This document shows positions 49,175 through 60,785 of a stretch of 64,000 bases of DNA, piece by piece. Both the position numbers and the translations under genes were made by a program. The stretch's first letter is position 1; each line of letters begins with the position of its first letter. The DNA comes from Mactromeris polynyma. Its lineage: Eukaryota; Mollusca; Bivalvia; Venerida; Mactridae. Location of the stretch: NCBI GenBank assembly GCA_032209605.1, contig JASFXZ010000001.1:6076001-6140000 (forward strand), written 5' to 3'. The notes beneath the pieces were generated by a model, which was given only the letters and a program-made list of their open reading frames with translations, was not told where the DNA came from and ran no database searches.

Positions 49175-49997
49175 AAGTAAGAAGTTTATATATAGGTTTA
49201 AGAATCTGTACACTTAAGACGTTATCCTATTATTAGATGACGTATAGTTCACATGGGGGAATTATATGTAATTTATAATATGACATAAACACCGAACAAA
49301 AATGATTCAAGGCAATAGAGACAGATAGAGACTCGGGTAATCTCTTCCCGATGTCTGCTGATATATTAGGATTAAGTACAGTAGATTACCAATATAAATC
49401 ACCACACAGTGACTGTATGTAGGCGTCATGTTTTACATAGAAACAAATCCATGTTCATCATAAAACCATATTCAACCAACACTCACGGTGTACAATTTGG
49501 TAATAACAATATTTGTAGGTGTGTTCGTTACTAGTATATGGAAAATATTGCATCCATCGGAAACGCCATTATTATAACAGACATATATCTACTGACATCA
49601 TCATTTGCGCGGACTGAACTGGTAAAATGTTTTAATTATAAAAAGTGAGAAAACGCGGCCTGAACAATGTAGAATATGAACACAGTGTTTGTACAGTGTC
49701 GGCCAATGAATTAGAGGAAAAATAAAATAACATCAATATCAATCCTATTTGAGAGACATTTTGTCAAACGCGGCATATTTAAATATGCTTCACAATTTTT
49801 AAATTTTATGTTAAATGCGAAACAATCACTTAATTAAAGAATTCAGAACGTAAAAGTCGGCTATACGAAGTAGCCACGCTGAACAAACAAACTTACACTT
49901 TTACGTACAGATAACAATGGGAAAGACGCTTCAATGACTGATTAACTTTTGCAAATAGGACGTCAGAGTTAGGGAACTTGATCATATGATATCGACG
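49175..49997. other. No gene seen
   Basis: Unique AT-rich sequence between two large arrays. Confidence 0.45.
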
Positions 49998-52900
49998 TAC
50001 AATCCCAAACATCTGTGTGAAGCTTCAGGTTATTGTCTATCATACAATCCCAAACATCTGTGTGAAGCTTCAGGTTATTGTCTATCATACAATCCCAAAC
50101 ATCTGTGTGAAGCTTCAGGTTATTGTCTATCATACAATCCCAAACATCTGTGTGAAGCTTCAGGTTATTGTCTATCATACAATCCCAAACATATGTGTGA
50201 AGCTTCAGGTTATTGTCTATCATACAATCCCAAACATATGTGTGAAGCTTCAGGTTATTGTCTATCATACAATCTCAAACATCTGTGTGAAGCTTCAGGT
50301 TATTGTCTATCATACAATCTCAAACATCTGTGTGAAGCTTCAGGTTATTGTCTATCATACAATCCCAAACATCTGTGTGAAGCTTCATGTTATTATCTAT
50401 CATACAATCCCAAACATCTGTGTGAAGCTTCAGGTTATTGTCTATCATACAATCCCAAACATATGTGTGAAGCTTCAGGTTATTGTCTATCATACAATCC
50501 CAAACATCTGTGTGAAGCTTCATGTTATTGTCTATCATACAATCCCAAACATCTGTGTGAAGCTTCAGGTTATTGTCTATCATACAATCCCGAACATCTG
50601 TGTGAAGCTTCAGGTTATTGTCTATCATACAATACCAAACATATGTGTGAATCTTCATGTTATTGTCTATGATACAATCCCAAACATCTGTGTGAAGATT
50701 CAGGTTATTGTCTATCATACAATACCAAACATATGTGTGAAGCTTCAGGTTATTGTCTATCATACAATCCCGAACATCTGTGTGAAGCTTCATGTTATTA
50801 TCTATCATACAATCCCAAACATCTGTGTGAAGCTTCAGGTTATTGTCTATCATACAATACCAAACATATGTGTGAAGCTTCAGGTTATTGTCTATCATAC
50901 AATACCAAACATATGTGTGAAGCTTCAGGTTATTGTCTATCATACAATACCAAACATCTGTGTGAAGCTTCATGTTATTGTCTATCATACAATCCCAAAC
51001 ATCTGTGTGAAGCTTCATGTTATTATCTATCATACAATCCCAAACATCTGTGTGAAGATTCAGGTTATTGTCTATCATACAATACCAAACATATGTGTGA
51101 AGCTTCAGGTTATTGTCTATCATACAATCCCAAACATCTGTGTGAAGCTTCAGGTTATTGTCTATCATACAATCCCAAACATCTGTGTGAAGCTTCAGGT
51201 TATTGTCTATCATACAATCCCAAACATCTGTGTGAAGCTTCAGGTTATTGTCTATCATACAATCCCAAACATATGTGTGAAGCTTCAGGTTATTGTCTAT
51301 CATACAATCCCAAACATATGTGTGAAGCTTCAGGTTATTGTCTATCATACAATCTCAAACATCTGTGTGAAGCTTCAGGTTATTGTCTATCATACAATCT
51401 CAAACATCTGTGTGAAGCTTCAGGTTATTGTCTATCATACAATCCCAAACATCTGTGTGAAGCTTCATGTTATTATCTATCATACAATCCCAAACATCTG
51501 TGTGAAGCTTCAGGTTATTGTCTATCATACAATCCCAAACATATGTGTGAAGCTTCAGGTTATTGTCTATCATACAATCCCAAACATCTGTGTGAAGCTT
51601 CATGTTATTGTCTATCATACAATCCCAAACATCTGTGTGAAGCTTCAGGTTATTGTCTATCATACAATCCCGAACATCTGTGTGAAGCTTCAGGTTATTG
51701 TCTATCATACAATACCAAACATATGTGTGAATCTTCATGTTATTGTCTATGATACAATCCCAAACATCTGTGTGAAGATTCAGGTTATTGTCTATCATAC
51801 AATACCAAACATATGTGTGAAGCTTCAGGTTATTGTCTATCATACAATCCCGAACATCTGTGTGAAGCTTCATGTTATTATCTATCATACAATCCCAAAC
51901 ATCTGTGTGAAGCTTCAGGTTATTGTCTATCATACAATACCAAACATATGTGTGAAGCTTCAGGTTATTGTCTATCATACAATACCAAACATATGTGTGA
52001 AGCTTCAGGTTATTGTCTATCATACAATACCAAACATCTGTGTGAAGCTTCATGTTATTGTCTATCATACAATCCCAAACATCTGTGTGAAGCTTCATGT
52101 TATTATCTATCATACAATCCCAAACATCTGTGTGAAGATTCAGGTTATTGTCTATCATACAATACCAAACATATGTGTGAAGCTTCAGGTTATTGTCTAT
52201 CATACAATCCCAAACATCTGTGTGAAGCTTCAGGTTATTGTCTATCATACAATCCCAAACATATGTGTGAAGCTTCAGGTTATTGTCTATCATACAATAC
52301 CAAACATCTGTGTGAAGCTTCAGGTTATTGTCTATCATACAATACCAAACATCTGTGTGAAGCTTCAGGTTATTGTCTATCATACAATCTCAAACATCTG
52401 TGTGAAGCTTCAGGTTATTGTCTATCATACAATCTCAAACATCTGTGTGAAGCTTCAGGTTATTGTCTATCATACAATCTCAAACATCTGTGTGAAGCTT
52501 CAGGTTATTGTCTATCATACAATCCCAAACATCTGTGTGAAGCTTCATGTTATTATCTATCATACAATCCCAAACATCTGTGTGAAGCTTCAGGTTATTG
52601 TCTATCATACAATCCCAAACATATGTGTGAAGCTTCAGGTTATTGTCTATCATACAATCCCAAACATCTGTGTGAAGCTTCATGTTATTGTCTATCATAC
52701 AATCCCAAACATCTGTGTGAAGCTTCAGGTTATTGTCTATCATACAATCCCGAACATCTGTGTGAAGCTTCAGGTTATTGTCTATCATACAATACCAAAC
52801 ATATGTGTGAATCTTCATGTTATTTTCTATGATACAATCCCAAACATCTGTGTGAAGATTCAGGTTATTGTCTATCATACAATACCAAACATATGTGTGA

Positions 52901-53779
52901 AGCTTCAGGTTATTGTCTATCATACAATCCCGAACATCTGTGTGAAGCTTCATGTTATTATCTATCATACAATCCCAAACATCTGTGTGAAGCTTCAGGT
53001 TATTGTCTATCATACAATACCAAACATATGTGTGAAGCTTCAGGTTATTGTCTATCATACAATACCAAACATATGTGTGAAGCTTCAGGTTATTGTCTAT
53101 CATACAATACCAAACATCTGTGTGAAGCTTCATGTTATTGTCTATCATACAATCCCAAACATCTGTGTGAAGCTTCATGTTATTATCTATCATACAATCC
53201 CAAACATCTGTGTGAAGATTCAGGTTATTGTCTATCATACAATACCAAACATATGTGTGAAGCTTCAGGTTATTGTCTATCATACAATCCCAAACATCTG
53301 TGTGAAGCTTCAGGTTATTGTCTATCATACAATACCAAACATCTGTGTGAAGCTTCAGGTTATTGTCTATCATACAATCCCAAACATCTGTGTGAAGCTT
53401 CAGGTTATTGTCTATCATACAATACCAAACATCTGTGTGAAGCTTCAGGTTATTGTCTATCATACAATACCAAACATCTGTGTGAAGCTTCAGGTTATTG
53501 TCTATCATACAATCCCAAACATATGTGTGAAGCTTCAGGTTATTGTCTATCATACAATACCAAACATCTGTGTGAAGCTTCAGGTTATTGTCTATCATAC
53601 AATCCCGAACATCTGTGTGAAGCTTCAGGTTATTGTCTATCATACAATCCCAAACATCTGTGTGAAGCTTCAGGTTATTGTCTATCATACAATACCAAAC
53701 ATCTGTGTGAAGCTTCAGGTTATTGTCTATCATACAATCCCAAACATCTGTGTGAAGCTTCATGTTATTGTCTAGCATA
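49998..53779. repeat. 45-bp minisatellite, ~84 copies, open over its whole length
   Basis: Units contain tacaatcccaaacatctgtg, tgaagcttcaggttattg and tctatca. Nearly every copy has a HindIII site (aagctt). The period is 15 codons and one plus frame is open for 1,252 codons (50017-53775; repeat NICVKLQVIVYHTIP). Another plus frame and one minus frame are also open in long blocks. A repeat artefact is the simplest reading: no signal peptide, unique ends or splice context were found, and a dispersed element adjoins it on the right. A 1080-bp higher-order period is present. Confidence 0.97.
50240..53330. repeat. 1080-bp higher-order repeat (24 x 45 bp), ~3 copies
   Basis: The unit with atcttcatgttattgtctatgat (a broken HindIII site and a stop in one frame) recurs at 50650, 51730 and 52810. 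The surrounding order of variants (cccgaac, ataccaaac, catgttattatc) repeats in step. Insertions or losses of one unit mark the edges of the third copy. Confidence 0.88.
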
Positions 53780-53780
53780 G

Positions 53781-53971
53781 CTGTAGATATATCTCACACC
53801 AAATGAAAAAAAACTTTCCAAAAGGGGTCAGAGTCGCGGATGATTTTTCCTCATGTTCTTCTTATGAACCTGTTAACAATTCTGCCAGTAGTTGCAAAGG
53901 ACGCGAACGCTGACGCCGGGGTGAGTACAATAGCCCCCATCCCCCATTTTGTTCGAAAAATCGAGCTAAAA
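53781..53971 (-). mobile_element. Dispersed element fragment starting ttttagctcga
   Basis: On the minus strand: ttttagctcgatttttcga, atgggggctattgtactcac, cccggcgtcagcg, cctttgcaactactggcag, ttcataagaag, then acctttt... into the 45-bp array. This matches in layout a widespread bivalve repeat (ttttagctcga..., ggggctattgtactcacccc, ggcgtc; from memory). The ORFs across it on both strands (53840-54133 and 53851-54282) are by-products. The 45-bp array appears to have expanded inside or at the edge of this element. Confidence 0.55.
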
Positions 53972-54970
53972 TCATATACCGGCTCGACATTTTGTACAAA
54001 CTTTTGGAATTTGGATGGCAGTCTTTTAAAATTAAATTTTCGGAAGTTTTTTAAATTACTAATTATGACCATGGTTGGTATTACATCAATGGTTGTTTGT
54101 AAACATTTTATAGTCCAAGTCAGCGCCATATGACTGTAACGACATTCTTTCGTTGGAGGCGCATAACCCTTGGACTGGTTACAAGATGAGTCGTTATACG
54201 TAGATAATTCATGACAGAAAGTTGTATACCCGTCTATACCTAACACCAATATGATATGGTATATTATGCACCAGTCGTACACGTCAATATATTGTTTACT
54301 TCACTAATTAGTTGTTCTCACGTTGTCGAGTATTAAATTCAAAACCTCTGCATCCACTTATAACCCAGTACAATATATCCACACGACACGGGTTATCAGT
54401 TATCTAAAATTCTGAAATCCAACTTTATTGTCGTGTAAGCTAAAAACGTGATTTATAGAAACAGTAGAAATGAGCTCCATAGCAAAGCAAGGCGTTGTCT
54501 TTGACCCCTGTACACTTTATTTTCTAAATACGTTAACAAACATTGTGTACTTTCCTTCCCTGATTGACGGTTAATTTTGTTTAACATAAAGCTTTCTATT
54601 AAAATTTAGATAAACGTATTATTGACTGCATATCTTATTCAAGTGCTTTAATGATATCGCTATCATAATATTAATATCTATTTTCATTACTGGGTAGAAT
54701 AACAACATGGTTTTATTTACGTCGTTCCATCCCTACCAGATGTTAAAATTTAAATCTAGGTGAACAATGGTAAAGCTATTTACTTTTTTTCTGTAACATT
54801 GCACTACGATAAATCATTATGTACGTTAAGTATGTTGGTACACGTGCGAATATCAACTAAATGTGTTTAAATTGCAAAACGAAAGTCTAATTGAGGTCGT
54901 CAATACCAGGTAACAGAAAGTTGAAGGCGTCCTTAGTTGACAGTGTTACATGATGTACTCTTCTATGGCG
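53972..54970. other. No gene seen
   Basis: AT-rich unique sequence; no domain-like frames. Confidence 0.45.
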
Positions 54971-55614
54971 CGTGAAATCTTACATCAGTTTGGTATAGAA
55001 CAGCACACCACGGGAAATCTTACATCAGTTTGGTATAGAACAGAACACCTCGGGTAATCTTACATCAGTTTAGTATAGAACAGCACACCACGGGAAATCT
55101 TACATCAGTTTGGTATAGAACAGCACACCTCGGGTAATCTTACATCAGTTTAGTATAGAACAGAACATCGCGGGAAATCTTAAATCAATTTGGTATAGAA
55201 CAGCACACCACGGGACATCTTACATCAGTTTGGTATAGAACAGCACACCACGGGAAATCTTACATCAGTTTGTTATAGAACAGCACACCACGGGAAATCT
55301 TGAATCAATTTGGTATATAACAGAGCATCGCGCGAAATCTTAAATCAATTTGGTATAGAACAGAGCATCGCGGGAAATCTTACATCAGTTTGGTATAGAA
55401 CAGCACACCACGGGAAATATTACATCAGTTTGGTATAGAACAGCACACCACGGGAAATCTTACATCAGTTTGGTATAGAACAGAGCATCGCGGGAAATCT
55501 TGAATCAATTTGGTATAGAACAGCACACCACGGGAAATCTTACATCAGTTTGGTTTAGAACAGAGCATCGCGGGAAATCTTAAATCAATTTTGTATAGAA
55601 CAGAACATCGCGGA
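54971..55614. repeat. 40-bp minisatellite, 16 copies
   Basis: Units contain cgggaaatcttacatcagtt, then tggtatagaacag and caccacc or catcgcc-type endings. Copies are more diverged than in the larger arrays. Unrelated to the 40-bp array at 27 kb. Confidence 0.96.
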
Positions 55615-55949
55615 AAAGTGCTTTGTTATATGAAATCTGGAACCAATATATTTATTAGTCCCAGATGAAATGCATCCCGATGAAGAGCCAGAAATGAAAA
55701 ACAGAAAAACAACTTACCAAAACATGAGATCCAGAGGCATTGAACATCGATCCGCCTGCAATAACTAATTGTTTCTATATATGTGCCATGACCAGGTAGC
55801 TTAATGCATAATACGTACAGACATCTTCACAATGTTTACATACAGACGGACATTTTTATGTATACTTCTCAGCTGAAAGTTCACATTTCTCCTAAATCAG
55901 TCACGTGACTTGTTTATTTGATTATATTTGACACTATGATCTTAAACCG
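55615..55949. other. No gene seen
   Basis: Unique sequence between the 40-bp array and the decayed coding region. Confidence 0.4.
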
Positions 55950-56475
55950 TCTATAATTCAGTATTTTATGAATAAAGATTGTGGAGAAATGTTTGGTCAC
56001 CCGGTACAATCTCTGCTGTATTCTGGATTACAACATATTATCAATGACAACATGTTTTATGATAGCAACACGCAATGTTATAATGAACTACTTGGCTATT
56101 TCGACGTGCAATCTACATTCTACCAAATTTATGAATTACTACATCATAACATAGAAGCAGTATAGACGGCTTTCTTGATAAAACTACAATTAATTCGGGA
56201 GATCGAGTTTCACTGTATGATATATCTAGCTTTTTACTCCAATTTTATCCCCAAGAATTTAATCCATCCATAAATTCACTTATCAAACTTCTGCAAACTC
56301 AAGCAGTCGTTTAATATTTCTGTGAATGAATAAAATACTTGTTGAAGAATGTTCTGAATCAAATTCCACAAACTTTAACTAATATAGAAGGCGACTCTCA
56401 GACTAAGACATTGAAAACTTGGATAGAATTGTTTAATGAAGACAAGATCTATTTATTTCTTCATGTACAATAAGT
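55950..56475 (+). pseudogene. Second decayed coding region of unknown family
   Basis: A 65-codon frame (55968-56165; contains MFGHPVQSLLYSGLQHI) ends in TAG. It is followed in the same strand by DGFLDKTTINSGDRVSLYDI to 56313, then, in another frame, IPQTLTNIEGDSQTKTLKTW to 56473. Three open pieces broken by stops and shifts, with no introns, suggest one dead gene of about 170 codons or more. It has the same flavour as 37790-38815; kinship between the two is not demonstrated. Confidence 0.4.
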
Positions 56476-57550
56476 GCAGTAAGTCAGTAAATATCACAAT
56501 ATTAAGTTAAATATAAATCAGTGTACAATGTAATATACTGTAATGACTCGCACCAACATATTCTATGGAAAGTCGCTGTTTAAGTAATTGGTGTAACAGT
56601 ACAACAGTTAGACCATGTAGACATGAAAATTAAGTGTCTTGCACGAATAAATGCACCTCACGTTGTATAAAAGTAGTCGTTGAAAAGGATTTTTGAAAAA
56701 GAAATAAAACAATCTTATTCATAGACATATACATTGATGTATGTAATACATTCATTACCCAAGGTCAAGATCAAGGTCGTAGTGTACAAAACTTGAGAAC
56801 AGACTTCATGTTAAGATTTTCCACTTTTGTCGTTCTAATTGACAGTTTTGTTGTATGATTCAGTAAACATTCAGATTACTGATGTCACAAACTGCACGTT
56901 TCCCAGAAATAGCTGGAGAATATTTAAACGTTAATTAAATGAGATTTGAACATGTATATGAGATTTGAACATGTATACCAAACTCAAGTTTCACGACCTC
57001 AGATCCGGGCGTACTAATCTACATAATTATGAGCGCCGCTGTACGATTTCCACCCTCTTCTGTAAGTGACGTAATTGCCAGAAAACGTCACATGTGACGT
57101 CACCATGTAGGCCCTACTGACAGTAAGCAATATTTGCCCCATAACCCATATGAAAACGAAGAGACCATATGGAGTTAATATTGTTTCCTATTTGCAAATA
57201 GGGAGATCAACTGTTGCGTTTTCTTTAAATGACGTCACTAACAGAAGAGGTTGTAAATACCATAGCAGCGTTCACATGTAGAAGATGTACGTTCAATAAA
57301 ATGTTTGACTGACCGTAATTTAAACTTGATATTTTTATATTTCAATCGATGTTATTAACTTTAACAATAACGAAATGGTAATGACATGGAAATCAAACAA
57401 CAACAAACTGGTCAACGAACCCAAACACTCGAATAAGGAACGACACGTGACTACACGACTGATCCATAGAAACATACAGCCCTTGAACTGTCAATAAAAT
57501 GCTCGGGCTATGATTAGTTTGACAGCTAGCCATCTTAGAACAATGTAAAG
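56476..57550. other. No gene; dispersed-repeat fragment and CRE-like cluster
   Basis: ccaaggtcaagatcaaggtc at 56759 is a fragment of the 'aaggtcaaggtc' type of dispersed repeat. CRE-like sites are clustered at 57066-57237 (listed separately). Confidence 0.45.
57066..57237. promoter_or_regulatory. CRE-like site cluster
   Basis: tgacgtaa (57067), aacgtcac (57083), the palindrome tgacgtca (57096) and tgacgtca (57230) occur within 170 bp of unique sequence. No start codon or exon was found nearby, so a role as enhancer or promoter is only inferred. Confidence 0.3.
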
Positions 57551-58200
57551 ATACCAAGTCTACCACGCGACACGTCAACCTAGCACAATGTGATGTTACA
57601 ATGTCTACCGAGCGGTACGTCGACCAAGCACAATGTGATGTTACAATGTCTACCACGCGGCACGTCAACCTAGCACAATGTGATGTTACCATGTCTACCA
57701 CGCGGCACGTCAACCTAGCACAATGAGATGTTACCATGTCTACCACGCGGCACGTCAACCTAGCACATAATGATGATAACATGTCTACCACGCGGCACGT
57801 CAACCTAGCACATAATGATGATAACATGTCTACCACGCGGCACGTCAACCTAGCACACAATGATGATAACATGTCTACCACGCGGCACGTCAACCTAGCA
57901 CACAATGATGATGACATATCTACCACGCGGCACGTCAACCTAGCACACAATGATGATGACATATCTACCACGCGGCACGTCAACCTAGCACACAATGATG
58001 ATGACATATCTACCACGCGGCACGTCAACCTAGCACACAATGATGATAACATATCTACCACGCGGAACGTTAACCTAGCACACAATGATAATGACATGTC
58101 TACCACGCGGCACGTCAACCTAGCACACAATGATGATGACATGTCTACCACGCGGAACGTCAACCTAGCACACAATGATGATGACATGTCTACCACACGT
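57551..58200. repeat. 45-bp minisatellite, ~14 copies, CpG-rich
   Basis: Units contain gtctaccacgcggcacgtca, then acctagcaca(c/t)aatgatgat. Each copy has three or four CpGs in a CpG-poor setting. Both strands are open for long runs (163 codons plus, 280 minus), as expected of a 15-codon period. Confidence 0.97.
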
Positions 58201-58860
58201 CTTTGTTCAGGTGTGTATTGTGTATAATATAACAAATTATTTGGTCAGCTGGGGTTGTCATTGTAAGAAATATCTGATTCATTTACTTTAAATCTTTCCT
58301 CTTCTTATTAATAGTTCGACTGACATAATTCATACATGTTTAATGTTTTATGTTCAGAACGGACAGTAACCCCAGAACAGCAGACGAATAGATGAGTTTT
58401 GTACACTAAGTTTCTAAACAAACACATCCAAGTAGAATTTGCTCAATATGTCTTTATACTTCACGTCTTAATTCTACGATCCTATCTGACAAGCTATGTG
58501 GAATGATTTGTATCGAAATAGGATCAACGGCTGACATAATTAACTTTGTAAAATAATTGGATCGGATATTTTTGTAGGGAATTATAATTTGTTTCTTAAG
58601 AATGTAATATGGAAGTGAAGATATTGTCTCGTGTTCTGCGAGTGTTCATGGTGAGATATTATCAATCATAATTCTAGTTATGAGGCCAAACCTAGATCCA
58701 TCCCAAACTCGGAACCAGAACCAATCTAATGCGGTTTTAGGGCATTATCACCGGAACACTAACTTGATGTTGCAATTTTCTGCGTTACTATCGAAATCAC
58801 AAAACGTTTTTGACAGAAACCAGTTCCTCCGTAACATGCTTATCGTTTGTAGTATTACCT
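58201..58860. other. No gene seen
   Basis: Unique sequence; the frame at 58680-58868 (plus, 62 codons) lacks support. Confidence 0.4.
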
Positions 58861-60785
58861 CACACTGACATATCATCATCAATGACATCATATAGTGGTG
58901 TATGACCTCACACTGACACATCATCATCTATGACGTCATCTGGCGGTGTATGACCTCACACTGACACATCATCATCTATGGTATCATCTGGCGGTGTATG
59001 ACCTCACACTGACACATCATCATCTATGGTGTCATCTGGTGGTGCATGGTCTCACACTGACACATCATCATCTATGACGTCATCTGGTGGTGTATGGTCT
59101 CACACTGACACATCATCATCTATGGTGTCATCTGGTGGTGCATGGTCTCACACTGACACATCATCATCTATGACGTCATCTGGCGGTGTATGACCTCACA
59201 CTGACACATCATCATCTATGGTGTCATCTGGTGGTGCATGGTCTCACACTGACACATCATCATATATGGTGTCATCTGGTTGTGTATGGCCTCACACTGA
59301 CACATCATCATCTAGGGTGTCATCTGGTGGTGCATGGTCTCACACTGACACACCATCATCTATGGTGTCATCCGGTGGTGCATGGTCTCACACTGACACA
59401 TCATCATATATGGTGTCATCTGGTGGTGCATGGTCTCACACTGACACATCATCATATATGGTGTCATCTGGTTGTGTATGGCCTCACACTGACACATCAT
59501 CATCTATGGTGTCATCTGGTGGTGCATGGTCTCACACTGACACATCATCATCTATGGTGTCATCTGGTGGTGCATGGTCTCACACTGACACATCATCATA
59601 TATGGTGTCATCTGGTGATGCATGGTCTCACACTGACACATCATCATATATGGTGTCATCTGGTTGTGTATGGTCTCACACTGACACATCATCATCTATG
59701 GTGTCATCTGGTTGTGTATGGCCTCACACTGACACATCATCATCTATGGTGTCATCTGGTGGTGTATGACCTCACACTGACACATCATCATCTATGGTGT
59801 CATCTGGTGGTGCATGGTCTCACACTGACACATCATCATCTATGGTGTCATCAAGTGGTGCATGGTCTCACACTGACACATCATCATCTATGGTGACATC
59901 TGGTGGTGTATGACCTCACACTGACACATCATCATCTACGACGTCATCTGGTGGTGTATGACCTCACACTGACACATCATCATCTACGACGTCATCTGAT
60001 GGTGTATGACCTCACACTGACACATCATCATCTATGACGTCATCTTGTGGTGTATGACCTCACTCTGACACATCATCATCTATGGTGACATCTGGTGGTG
60101 TATGGCCCCGCACTGACACATCATTATCTACGGCGTCATCTGATGGTGTATGGCCACACACTGACACTTCATAATTTATGGTGTCATCTGGTGGTGTATG
60201 GTCTCACACTGACACATCATCATCTATGGTGTCATCCGGTGGTGCATGGTCTCACACTGACACATCATCATCTATGACGTCATCTGGTGGTGCATGGTCT
60301 CACACTGACACATCATCATTTATGGTGTCATCTGGTGGTGTATGGCCACACACTGACACATCATCATCTATGACGTCATCTGGTGGTATATGGTATCATA
60401 CTGACACATCATCATCTATGACGTCTATGGTGTAATATGGTGATGTATGGCCACACACTGACACATCATCATCTATGACGTCATCTGGTGGTATATGGTA
60501 TCATACTGACACATCATCATCTATGACGTCTATGGTGTAATATGGTGATGTATGGCCACACACTGACACATCATCATCTATGACGTCATCTGGTGGTATA
60601 TGGTATCATACTGACACATCATCATCTATGACGTCATCTGGTGGTGTATGGTCTCACACTGACACATCATCATCTATGACGTCATCTGGTGGTATATGGT
60701 ATCATACTGACACATCATCATCTATGACGTCATCTGGTGGTGTATGATATCACACTGACACATCATCATCGTTGGTGTCATCTGG
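58861..60785. repeat. 48-bp minisatellite, ~40 copies
   Basis: Units contain cacactgacacatcatcatc, tatggtgtcatctggtggtg and catggtct. Variants with tatgacgtcatctgg carry a full CRE palindrome. A ~112-bp compound unit repeats at the right end (60361-60600). Plus-strand frames of 183 and 236 codons are artefacts of the 16-codon period. Confidence 0.97.
58931..60732. promoter_or_regulatory. Eleven perfect CRE palindromes inside the 48-bp array
   Basis: TGACGTCA is present at 58931, 59075, 59171, 60035, 60275, 60371, 60476, 60581, 60629, 60677 and 60725. Other copies read TGGTGTCA at the same place, so a few base changes create or destroy the site. Binding by CREB/ATF proteins is inferred from the motif. 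Confidence 0.6.

Noticed and set aside
50017..53775. 1,252-codon ORF as a giant repetitive protein gene
   Set aside because: It is the stop-free frame of a 45-bp array. Other frames on both strands are also open, the ends have no unique sequence, and a dispersed element adjoins it. Kept only as a finding.
53840..54282. ORFs on both strands (97 and 143 codons)
   Set aside because: They overlap a dispersed-element fragment and its flank. Each is the shadow of the other and neither has a domain.
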